A stretch of DNA of 64,000 nt from Microbacterium terrisoli (lineage in GTDB: Bacteria > Actinomycetota > Actinomycetes > Actinomycetales > Microbacteriaceae), in contig NZ_CP133019.1 in the NCBI RefSeq assembly GCF_030866805.1, forward strand, positions 3,286,001 to 3,350,000, written 5' to 3'. Shown here in pieces: positions 15,516 through 22,312 of the stretch; positions within the stretch are counted from its first letter, which is position 1, and every line of letters starts with the position of its first letter. Made by a program: the position numbers and the translations under genes. Under the pieces are notes generated by a model. The model did no database searches. It saw only the letters and a program-made list of their open reading frames with translations, and had not been told where the DNA came from.

Positions 15516-16598
15516 GTGCCGGTGACATTCGGAATCGAAGAGGAGTTCATGCTTCTCGATCCCCGCCGTCTCACCCCGGTAGACCTGGGTCGTCGAGTCG
15601 TCGACGACCTACGCGGCGATGGCGCAGGGGAGGTTGCGCGAGAGTTCTTCTGCTCGCAGATCGAATACGCCACCCCTGTCTGCGAGACGGTCGCTGACGC
15701 GGAGGACGCGCTCCTGGGCTTCCGTCGGCGTCTCGCGCAATGGGCTGCCGACGCCGGCGTGGTGGCCGCAGGGACAGGGACACCGATCCAGGCCGCCCGG
15801 CATCCGGCAGTCAGCTCCGGCGAGAGATACGCGCGGGTCGCGACGGATGTCGGCGCGCTGGCCGACGACCACCAGATCAACGGACTCCACGTCCACGTTG
15901 GGATCCCGGATCGGGACACGGGAGTCCAGGCATCGAACACGCTCCGCCCCTGGTTGCCGGTGCTGCTCGCGCTCTCGGCCAACTCGCCATTCTGGGATGG
16001 GGCCGAAACAGGGTACGACAGCTGGCGGGCCATCCACTCGCGGCGGTGGACCACCTACGGTGTCCCGCCTCGGTTCCGTGATGCGGACGACTACGACCGG
16101 ACGGTGGCGAAGTTGATCGGCGTAGGCGCGACGTCCGATGAGGGCACGATCAACTGGACCGTCCGGCTCTCCAGCAAATACCCGACGCTCGAAGTGCGGG
16201 TCTGCGACGCTCAGCTCGACCCATCGGCGTCGGTGGCGCTCGCGGCGATCATCCGCGCACTCGTCGGCACCGCGGCGATGCATGAGCCGGATCGAACACC
16301 CGACGCGCCCGCGGATGCGGCGCTGTGGCACGCTGCTCGCTTCGGTCTCGGCACGACCTTGGTGCATCCGCTCACCGGACGACCGGCACCATCCCGCGAA
16401 GTGCTCCGAGTGCTTCATGACCGCACAGCCCCGTTGCTGCGCGAAGACAACGAGCGCGCCGCCGTCGACGCGTTCCTCCGTCGGGCCGTGAACGGAGCCG
16501 CCTTCCAGCGCCGAGCCGCGGCATCCGGCACCCCTGCCCTTGCTCTTCTCTTCGGGGAGAGCCTCACAACTCTGCGGGAGGGTGCGACGGCAGGTTGA
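15516..16598 (+). CDS. Glutamate-cysteine ligase type 2 (YbdK-like carboxylate-amine ligase)
   Basis: This 360-residue GCS2-family enzyme forms an amide bond between a carboxylate (often the gamma-carboxyl of glutamate) and an amine with ATP. It shows GIEEEFMLLD (N-terminal), QINGLHVHVGI (the metal/ATP-binding H-x-H), and SSKYPTLEVRVCDAQ. GTG 15516 is chosen for GGGAGGT just upstream; an in-frame ATG at 15468 has none. Actinobacterial relatives range from gamma-glutamylcysteine synthesis to weak, unknown activities. Its place behind the HDO and CDGSH genes hints at a small modified amino-acid product or a thiol-based stress role. It converges on crcB with a 30-nt gap. Confidence 0.88.
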   Translation: MPVTFGIEEEFMLLDPRRLTPVDLGRRVVDDLRGDGAGEVAREFFCSQIEYATPVCETVADAEDALLGFRRRLAQWAADAGVVAAGTGTPIQAARHPAVSSGERYARVATDVGALADDHQINGLHVHVGIPDRDTGVQASNTLRPWLPVLLALSANSPFWDGAETGYDSWRAIHSRRWTTYGVPPRFRDADDYDRTVAKLIGVGATSDEGTINWTVRLSSKYPTLEVRVCDAQLDPSASVALAAIIRALVGTAAMHEPDRTPDAPADAALWHAARFGLGTTLVHPLTGRPAPSREVLRVLHDRTAPLLREDNERAAVDAFLRRAVNGAAFQRRAAASGTPALALLFGESLTTLREGATAG

Positions 16599-16622
16599 CC
16601 ACTGCTCTTCGACGGCGCGAGT

Positions 16623-16697
16623 GCTGGCTCAGTGCCCGAGCCCGCCGACCCACAGGCCGAGCAGCGCGGCCAGCAGCGCGGCCACCAGCATCCCGAA
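16623..16697. repeat. Right copy of the crcB-end direct repeat
   Basis: 75 bp at the 3' end of the intact crcB gene, also present at 13377-13439 with a 12-bp deletion. The missing piece lies inside a short internal repeat (GCGCGGCCA...), so slippage can explain it. Confidence 0.8.
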
Positions 16698-17003
16698 TCC
16701 ATTGACGACTGCGGCGCGCCACCGGCCGGCCTGCGCGAGGCGCACGGTCTCGTAGCTGGCGGTCGAGAACGTCGTGTACCCGCCGAGCAGGCCCGTGCCC
16801 AGCACCGCCGCCCACGGCCCGAGGCCTGCGGCAAGGCCCGTCACCACCCCCAGCAGGAACGATCCGGTCACGTTGATCACCGTCGTCCCCAGTGGATAGG
16901 GGATGTTCACCCGCGCTTTGACGACGCCGTCCAGCACCATGCGACCCGCCGCACCCACACCGCCGGCGAGTGCGACCGCCAGCGCGAGCCACACCCCGGT
17001 CAT
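16629..17003 (-). CDS. crcB: Fluoride ion channel CrcB/Fluc (second subunit)
   Basis: This 124-residue, four-helix protein is a small fluoride-selective channel that lets toxic fluoride out of the cell. It keeps the family core GTTVINVTGSFLLG (about 39-52) and GLLGGYTTFSTASYE (71-85), including the conserved Asn and the T-T-F-S-T signature. ATG 17003 overlaps the stop of the upstream crcB copy (ATGA). Actinobacteria often have two tandem crcB genes whose products pair. Its 3' end is duplicated at 13377-13439. Confidence 0.92.
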   Translation of the reverse strand: MTGVWLALAVALAGGVGAAGRMVLDGVVKARVNIPYPLGTTVINVTGSFLLGVVTGLAAGLGPWAAVLGTGLLGGYTTFSTASYETVRLAQAGRWRAAVVNGFGMLVAALLAALLGLWVGGLGH

Positions 17004-17419
17004 GCGCGCACTCCGCGCCGTGCGGCCAGCACGATTCCGGCGATGGATGCCGCGGCCCCGACGAGCACCGTCGCCACGGCATAGGCGATCCCGACCCATG
17101 GAGCGTCGGTCAGGAACAGTCCGTCGGTGCCGACGGCGAACGTCGAATACGTGGTGAAGCCGCCGAGCATGCCGGTGCCGGCGAACAGGCGCACCACGCG
17201 CCGCCGCCCCGCATCGGGCCCCCTGCGGGCGAGGGCCTCCAGCAGCCATCCCAGAATGAAGGCACCGGCGAGGTTGATCAGGAAGACGGGCCACGGCATC
17301 CCACCCCATTCGGGCAGCACGAGCAGCAGCACGTAACGGATCAGGGTGCCCACGGCACCGCCGGCGATCACGAGCGCGATCGCTTGCCAACGCAGATGAA
17401 GAGGTCTGTGCGCACTCAC
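17000..17419 (-). CDS. crcB: Fluoride ion channel CrcB/Fluc (first subunit)
   Basis: This 139-residue Fluc-family channel protein has the motifs GGAVGTLIRYVL, FLINLAGAFILGWL and GMLGGFTTYSTFAV at the expected spacing. GTG 17419 overlaps the stop of the universal stress gene as GTGA, which favours it over GTG 17425. It forms an operon with the stress gene upstream and the second crcB downstream. Two similar but different subunits suggest a heteromeric channel. Confidence 0.92.
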   Translation of the reverse strand: MSAHRPLHLRWQAIALVIAGGAVGTLIRYVLLLVLPEWGGMPWPVFLINLAGAFILGWLLEALARRGPDAGRRRVVRLFAGTGMLGGFTTYSTFAVGTDGLFLTDAPWVGIAYAVATVLVGAAASIAGIVLAARRGVRA

Positions 17420-17934
17420 TCCCACGGCAGCGCCCGACCGTCGGTCACGGGGCTCAACGGCACGACCAGCACGGGTCGATGCTGCCGGTGAGCGAGGTGG
17501 CTGGCCACCGAGCCCTGGAAGAATTCGCGCAGGGTCTCACGCACGGATGCCTCGCGCGTCCCCACGACGATGTACCGGGCGTGCACGACGTCGGCGAGCC
17601 GGCCCAGCGCGCGGGCGGGATCGCCCGCCAGTTCCCGACCGGTCCATTCGACGCCGGTGCCGGCCAGTACGTTGTCGATGTGCGCGGCCAGAGCGGCGTC
17701 GAAGTCGCCTTCGACATCGTCGTCGGTATCGGTGTCGGGATCGATCGACGCCGACGTCACGCCGCCGTCGAGCTTCTCACCCACGGTGTAGCGCTCCAGA
17801 TCGACGTGCGCGCAGACCAGGTCTTCGCCGAGGTCCCGGGCCAGCCGCGCCGCCTCGTGCAGCACCGCGTCGGGCAACCCCTTCTGCACCCCGACCAGGA
17901 TCACGCCCGGCACCGGATCGTCGTTCGCAGCCAT
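17416..17934 (-). CDS. Universal stress protein (UspA family)
   Basis: This 172-residue UspA-type protein has the opening strand GVILVGVQKGLPDAVLHEAARLA and the C-terminal nucleotide-binding loop, where the G-x2-G-x9-G-S/T pattern appears as VVGTRE...FFQGSVASHLAHR...PVLVVP. An Asp-rich insert (DPDTDTDDDVEGDFD) sits between strands. ATG 17934 follows GGAGGAGGG. It heads the operon with the two crcB genes, linking it to fluoride or general stress. Function by family only. Confidence 0.85.
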   Translation of the reverse strand: MAANDDPVPGVILVGVQKGLPDAVLHEAARLARDLGEDLVCAHVDLERYTVGEKLDGGVTSASIDPDTDTDDDVEGDFDAALAAHIDNVLAGTGVEWTGRELAGDPARALGRLADVVHARYIVVGTREASVRETLREFFQGSVASHLAHRQHRPVLVVPLSPVTDGRALPWE

Positions 17935-18021
17935 GTCGCGCCCTCCTCCACCGTCACGTTCCACCGTCACATTCCATTGTGCTCGCCCGCGCCGCCGCAC
18001 ACAGCGCACCCGCGTGCCACG

Positions 18022-18303
18022 CTATGCCGCCGCGTGCGAGCCGATGAGGACGGATGTCAGAAGCGCCAGCAGCATCCACCCGGCGGCGTAGCCGAACGCG
18101 GCCGCCGCACCCACGAACGCGTAGAGGAACCCGGCGACGACAGTGGCCACGACATCCCCCACCGCCTGGATGCCCCCGAGCATGCCGTAGCCGCTGCCGC
18201 GCAGCCGGTCGGGCAGGATGCCGGCCACCAGCGCCGACTCGGCAGTCTCAGCCAGCCCGATGCCGGCGCCGGCGGCGCCGGCAACGGGTACGACACGACC
18301 GGC
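18022..18303 (-). pseudogene. 3' remnant of an MFS transporter gene
   Basis: This stretch reads as the last 90 or so residues of a major facilitator protein (GAGIGLAETAESALVAGILP... to a C-terminal helix and stop). The first ten helices are missing. It begins in the same frame directly after the stop of the TetR gene, so a deletion has joined the two. A GTG at 18228 could start a 68-residue piece, but without the rest of the carrier it cannot work as a transporter. TetR-MFS pairs are common, so this was probably the regulator's former target. Confidence 0.75.
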
Positions 18304-18906
18304 TCAGCCGGCGTCGCGGGCTCCCACCGCCGACACCACACCGTGCACCGTGCGCTCGAGGAAGGCGACGATCTCCTCGACCGGACGGCCCGCGTCGACG
18401 GCGAGTTCGACCAGGACCTCTTCGGCGAATCCGACCCACGAACGCAGGGCGACCCGCAGCAGGTCGCTGTCGGGCACACCCAGTTCGAGGAACACCTCGA
18501 GCAGACGCCGGGCATTCTCGGCCCGTGACTCGTCGGTGACCACGCGCACGGCGGTGTCACCGCTGGCGACGCCGCGCACGAGCGAATAGAACGTGCCGCG
18601 ATGCTCGCGCACGAACACCACGATACGGGTCAGTGTGTCGCGCAGCCGTTCAGCCGGCGGCAGTTCGGGCCGCGGTTCACCCGCGCGCAGCAGACTGTCG
18701 CCGGCGGTGCGCATGACTTCGCGGTGCAGACCCTGACGTGTGCCGAAGTAGTGGAAGACGAGGGCCCGCGAAACCTCGGCATGATCGGCCACCCATTCCA
18801 CCGAGAGCTCATCGAGCGAACGATCGGCAAGGAAGTTGACGCCGAGGGCGACCAGCTGTGCGCGGCGCTCGTCCGGCGTCATCCGTCGTCGGTGGTCGCC
18901 TGTCAT
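18304..18906 (-). CDS. TetR family transcriptional regulator
   Basis: This 200-residue regulator has a TetR helix-turn-helix at about residues 12-58 (RRAQLVALGVNFLADRSLDELS..., VSRALVFHYFGTRQGLHREV) and a C-terminal ligand domain. It is divergent from the DUF6230 operon. The dyad ATTGAC-N5-GTCAAT (18931-18947) lies 25 bp upstream of its start and overlaps the operon promoter, so it probably represses both. The ATG has only a weak ribosome-binding site; ATG 18882 is an alternative start. Confidence 0.88.
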   Translation of the reverse strand: MTGDHRRRMTPDERRAQLVALGVNFLADRSLDELSVEWVADHAEVSRALVFHYFGTRQGLHREVMRTAGDSLLRAGEPRPELPPAERLRDTLTRIVVFVREHRGTFYSLVRGVASGDTAVRVVTDESRAENARRLLEVFLELGVPDSDLLRVALRSWVGFAEEVLVELAVDAGRPVEEIVAFLERTVHGVVSAVGARDAG

Positions 18907-18930
18907 GAAAGAAGCCTAATCCGCGGCCTT

Positions 18931-18959
18931 ATTGACCGGCAGTCAATTGGTTGTAGGCT
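18931..18959 (+). promoter_or_regulatory. TetR operator overlapping the promoter of the DUF6230 operon
   Basis: Perfect inverted repeat ATTGAC-CGGCA-GTCAAT (18931-18947). Its left arm contains the -35 TTGACC (18932-18937), followed by a 16-nt spacer and TAGGCT (18954-18959). A repressor bound here would cover the promoter. Confidence 0.65.
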
Positions 18960-19005
18960 CGACCCGGCGCGTCGACGACGTCGCGCCAACACCCCAGGAG
19001 GCCCG

Positions 19006-19602
19006 ATGTCGTTCCGTTCCTTCGTCCGCTCTCATGCAGGCCGCGTCACCCTCACCGCGATCCCCGTCGCCCTCGCCGTGTCGCTGCTGGGCGCCGGTGT
19101 CGCACAGGGCGCCGTGCCCGTCTCGTTCTCGGTGTCGGGCAGCCAGTTCCAGATCGCCGCCTCGAGCCTGGAGGGCACCGGGTTCTCGCAGTACGCCGGC
19201 GTCGCCAAAGACACCGCAGGAAAGTCCCACCCCGTCGCGATCGCGAACATCGCATCGGCGACGCTGCACGATCTGTGCCAGTCCGTGGTGAGCGAGACCC
19301 CGCTGGGCAAGGTGGGAGTGCTGATCACGGCAGGAGGCGGAGACCGGCCGGCGTCGGCATCCGACCTGCAGATCGGGATGACGGGGCTGAAGGGCGACTC
19401 GTCGTTCGAGCACATCCGCATCGGCGTGGATGCCTCGACCGTGAACACGCAGGCCAAGGGCATGGCGGGCGACTTCGCGCAGGATGCCGACACGGTGAAG
19501 ATCACGAACCTGCAGCAGACGGCGTGGAGCACGCAGGCCTCCGTGTTCACGCTCACCGGCATGAAGCTGCAGCTGACCGACGGATCGAAGCAGTGCTTCT
19601 GA
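19006..19602 (+). CDS. DUF6230 family secreted or membrane-anchored protein
   Basis: This 198-residue protein has an N-terminal hydrophobic segment (about 15-36) that acts as a signal or anchor, then a beta-rich domain (VSFSVSGSQFQIAASSLEGTGF, and D-x-V-K-I-T-N-L-Q-Q-T near the end). It resembles DUF6230 proteins of Streptomyces, which usually neighbour a DUF6114 gene as here. No activity is established. The start follows CCAGGAGG with a 4-nt gap. It overlaps the next gene by 10 nt if that starts at GTG 19593. Confidence 0.75.
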   Translation: MSFRSFVRSHAGRVTLTAIPVALAVSLLGAGVAQGAVPVSFSVSGSQFQIAASSLEGTGFSQYAGVAKDTAGKSHPVAIANIASATLHDLCQSVVSETPLGKVGVLITAGGGDRPASASDLQIGMTGLKGDSSFEHIRIGVDASTVNTQAKGMAGDFAQDADTVKITNLQQTAWSTQASVFTLTGMKLQLTDGSKQCF

Positions 19603-20036
19603 CCGAAAGACACCGCATCGCGGCCTGGTACCGCAGCCGACCTGCTCTGGGCGGTCTGCTCACGGTGCTGGCCGGGGTCGAGATCTTCTTGTCGAGTCAG
19701 CTCGACCTCGGTGACATCCGCGTGCAGCTGGGCATCGAGGGACTGCAGGCGACGGTGATCCCGATCGCTCTCGTGCTCCTCGGCGTGCTCGCGATGGTCA
19801 TGCCCGCCCACCACATCTTCTATGGCGTGATCACGCTCGCCGTCGCGGTGTACTCGCTGATCGGCGTGAACCTCGGCGGGTTCGTGCTGGGCATGCTGCT
19901 GGGCTGCATCGGCGGGGTCCTGGTGGTGGCGTGGATGCCGCGGGCCCCCGTGGCAGACGAAGCCGCAGCCGGGTCGCGGGCCACGGCAGCAGACGACATC
20001 GATGCCGCAGCCGAGACGGCGGGCAGGGGCGCATGA
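19593..20036 (+). CDS. DUF6114 family membrane protein
   Basis: This protein of about 147 residues has four predicted membrane helices (RPALGGLLTVLAGVEIFLSSQ, read as helix 1 and loop; then VIPIALVLLGVLAMVM, HIFYGVITLAVAVYSLIG, and GGFVLGMLLGCIGGVLVVAW) and an Ala-rich tail. DUF6114 genes usually follow DUF6230 genes in actinobacteria, so the products probably work together in the envelope. The start is uncertain: GTG 19593 overlaps the previous gene; non-standard codons nearby are possible. It overlaps the next gene by 4 nt. Confidence 0.72.
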   Translation: MLLTERHRIAAWYRSRPALGGLLTVLAGVEIFLSSQLDLGDIRVQLGIEGLQATVIPIALVLLGVLAMVMPAHHIFYGVITLAVAVYSLIGVNLGGFVLGMLLGCIGGVLVVAWMPRAPVADEAAAGSRATAADDIDAAAETAGRGA

Positions 20037-20788
20037 CCCCTCGACGCACGCGACGCACGATCGCGGCTGCGGCCGTCGTGGCGTGCGTCACCGCCGGTGC
20101 CGGCCTGGTCGCCGCCCCCGCGGCATCCGCGCAGCTGTGCATTCCGCTCCTGCTGCCGTGCCCGAGCCCATCGCCGACCCCGACGCCCACCCCCACGGCA
20201 ACGCCCGGCGGCAGCGCGACCGCGCCCGATCCGGGCACGACGCCGGGTCCGGGCACCGTGCCCGGCGCTCCCGGCGCACGCACCTCCCCGATCGCCGGCG
20301 CCCCCGGAACCGACGGCGGCGCGCCGAAGCAGGCCGCGGAGCCGATCGACCTCGCGCTTCTTCCCGCCGATGACAGCATGGTGTTCACGCAGCCGTCCGC
20401 GCAGCTGTCGGCCGCCGCGCTGTCATTCTCGGGCCTGCAGGGCCTCGCTCTCGTCAAGGTCCGCCTGGCCGACGGCTCGCACGTCGCCGCCCTGCGCCTG
20501 CGCGCCGATCGCATCACGATCGACGGCTTCGCCCTGACGGTGCGCAAAGACACCGGGCCGATCCTGGCGACCACCGCCGATCGCATGACCTTGAGCGGAC
20601 ACGTCGAGGTGTACCTGAACTCACTCACCGCGACCACGCGGGATGGCACGTCCTACACGCTCGGCGCGCACACTCCCCCGCCGGCCGATGGCATCGAGCC
20701 CGGGCTGCTGCGGGTCACCCTGGGCATGGTGGGCACGCGCGCCGACCAGATCTCCTACACGAACACGAACCAGCGCCTGACCGACTGA
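20033..20788 (+). CDS. Secreted protein with Pro/Thr-rich stalk
   Basis: This 251-residue protein begins with a clear signal peptide (about 1-33, ending AAPAASA). Next come LCIPLLLPCP with two Cys, then a Pro/Thr/Gly-rich stalk (about 45-95) and a folded, beta-strand-rich C-terminal half. It is the third gene of the TetR-controlled operon (ATGA overlap). I do not recognise the C-terminal domain. The stalk suggests exposure at or beyond the cell wall. Confidence 0.7.
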   Translation: MTPRRTRRTIAAAAVVACVTAGAGLVAAPAASAQLCIPLLLPCPSPSPTPTPTPTATPGGSATAPDPGTTPGPGTVPGAPGARTSPIAGAPGTDGGAPKQAAEPIDLALLPADDSMVFTQPSAQLSAAALSFSGLQGLALVKVRLADGSHVAALRLRADRITIDGFALTVRKDTGPILATTADRMTLSGHVEVYLNSLTATTRDGTSYTLGAHTPPPADGIEPGLLRVTLGMVGTRADQISYTNTNQRLTD

Positions 20789-20800
20789 TCCGTCGCGGCG

Positions 20801-20926
20801 CCGACCTGCACCCCAGCGGCGCCGACCTGCACCCCAGGAGCACCGACCTGCACCCCAGGAGCCCCGACCTGCACCCCAGGAGCGCCGACCTGCACCCCAG
20901 GAGCGTCGACCTGCACCCTAGGAGCG
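20801..20926. repeat. 21-bp tandem repeat, six copies
   Basis: Six head-to-tail units of CCGACCTGCACCCCAGGAGC plus one base, with single-base differences mainly at the junction. The array fills the gap between two convergent genes and reaches the last codons of the serine-hydrolase homologue. A unit of 21 bp keeps any frame open. Copy number probably varies between strains. Confidence 0.9.
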
Positions 20927-22210
20927 CGGGACGGGGCAGATCGCGTTCTTGGCGATCGTGGCGTGGAACTGATCGGCGGTCCACGGCAATCCCAGAGCCG
21001 GCGCAGCTTTGCCCCCGACGCCCGGTGCCATCGACGCGATGGCTGCCAGTTCGCGCACGAGGTCGATGATCGGCCCTTGGCCTGCGGTGGAGTCGTTGAG
21101 CACCACGGCGACCACCAGGTCGCTGGCGGGATCGGCGAACGCCGCTGTAAGGTACCCCGACGCCTGGCCGTACTGACCGATCAGGGGTCCGACCTTCACG
21201 ACGCCGCCCGCGGTCGTGAACCAGGCCGGCGCGGTGGGTGCGACCGCCAGCGGCGCGGCGAGGCGCTTCTTCGTCGGGACCAGCGTGCCTTCGGCCAGCG
21301 CATGCGCGTACGCGGCCACGTCTTCGATGTCAGACACGACCCCCGAGTCGGTGAACCCGAAACTGGCCGACTGCTCGGTGATGTCCGTCTGCTTGTCGCA
21401 GACGTACGCGCCGCTCTTGGTCCTGGACGCCAGGTAGTAGCCCGGCAGCGGCTGCGATGACCCGACGACGGGTTCGGACGCCGTCGCCCCGGGAAGCTTC
21501 GAGGACGACAGGCCCAGTGGGTCGAACACGTACTCGCTGAGCAGCGCCGACGCGCTCTTCCCCGTCGCGCGTTCCAGCGCCAGGCCCAGAAGCACATAGC
21601 CCGCATCGGAGTCGCGGAAGCCCACACCCGGTTGCAGGTCTTCGCCGACCTGCCCGATGCCGTAGCCCACCAGTTCGCGCGGATCCCACGTGCGGCCCGG
21701 CGTCATGCGCAGCAGCGGTTCGAGCACGCCGCGATACGAGCCGATCCCGCTGGTGCCGTCGCACAGCTGCTGCAGCGTCACCTCCGACAGCTTGGGGATG
21801 CCGCTGACGTACTTCGTGACACTGTCGGTGAGCCTGACGGTGCCTCGATCGGCCACCTCATAGAGCACATCGCACGTCATCGCGCGGGTGACGGGACCGG
21901 CGCGAAACGTCATGTCGGGGTCGACCGGCGTCTTGCCGCCCCACGTCGTCGATCCCAGGCCCTGCACCCACGTGCCGCTCCACGGGGCCCACACGCCGGC
22001 GATCGCGCCGGATGACCCGGTGGCGGCCATCGCATCGGTGACCGCTGCAGACAGCTGCTGTCGGGTGGCGTCGGGCAGCTGCGAGTGAGGCGCGAGCGAA
22101 GCCACCACATTGGGGTGGGCCGGCGAGGAGCATGCGACGACGGTCAGCACCAGGGCGAGCGCGCCGAGGGATGCGACCACGGCACGTGCGATCCTCGAAC
22201 GAATCGGCAT
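20918..22210 (-). CDS. Beta-lactamase-fold lipoprotein lacking catalytic motifs
   Basis: This 430-residue protein has a lipobox (V-V-A-C27) and the fold of class C beta-lactamase/D-Ala-D-Ala carboxypeptidase-like serine hydrolases, with recognisable flanks (DMTFRAG, LTDSVTKYV, TLQQLCDGTSGIGSY, AGYVLLGLALERATG). The nucleophile motif S-x-x-K is P106-V-T-R109, the Y-x-N motif reads D-S-D, and the C-terminal H/K-x-G is replaced (GQYGQASGYL). It is therefore probably a non-enzymatic binding or sensor protein at the outer membrane face. The reading frame is otherwise intact, so it is not a decayed gene. Its stop abuts the tandem repeat. Confidence 0.8.
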   Translation of the reverse strand: MPIRSRIARAVVASLGALALVLTVVACSSPAHPNVVASLAPHSQLPDATRQQLSAAVTDAMAATGSSGAIAGVWAPWSGTWVQGLGSTTWGGKTPVDPDMTFRAGPVTRAMTCDVLYEVADRGTVRLTDSVTKYVSGIPKLSEVTLQQLCDGTSGIGSYRGVLEPLLRMTPGRTWDPRELVGYGIGQVGEDLQPGVGFRDSDAGYVLLGLALERATGKSASALLSEYVFDPLGLSSSKLPGATASEPVVGSSQPLPGYYLASRTKSGAYVCDKQTDITEQSASFGFTDSGVVSDIEDVAAYAHALAEGTLVPTKKRLAAPLAVAPTAPAWFTTAGGVVKVGPLIGQYGQASGYLTAAFADPASDLVVAVVLNDSTAGQGPIIDLVRELAAIASMAPGVGGKAAPALGLPWTADQFHATIAKNAICPVPRS

Positions 22211-22312
22211 CCCTCACCCCCCGGTGACTGTCCAGTTAGCATTCAAACACACCGCGTATCGCGCGTGCCTGTGGTGCATCGCCGAATGACGAGGGTCTCA
22301 TGAAGGCGCGGT

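Noticed and set aside
13440..16622. Integrase or transposase within the crcB-bounded block
   Set aside because: All frames read; only the four redox/ligase genes are supported.
17935..18021. Fluoride riboswitch before the stress protein-crcB operon
   Set aside because: Read for the conserved pseudoknot segments; none found, and the gap is only about 90 bp.
20801..20926. CRISPR array
   Set aside because: Units are head-to-tail with no spacers, and no cas gene is present.
20715..20984. Minus-strand frame with LLGCRS-type heptapeptide repeats
   Set aside because: Created by the 21-bp tandem repeat being a multiple of three; no start signal and it overlaps two real genes in other frames.
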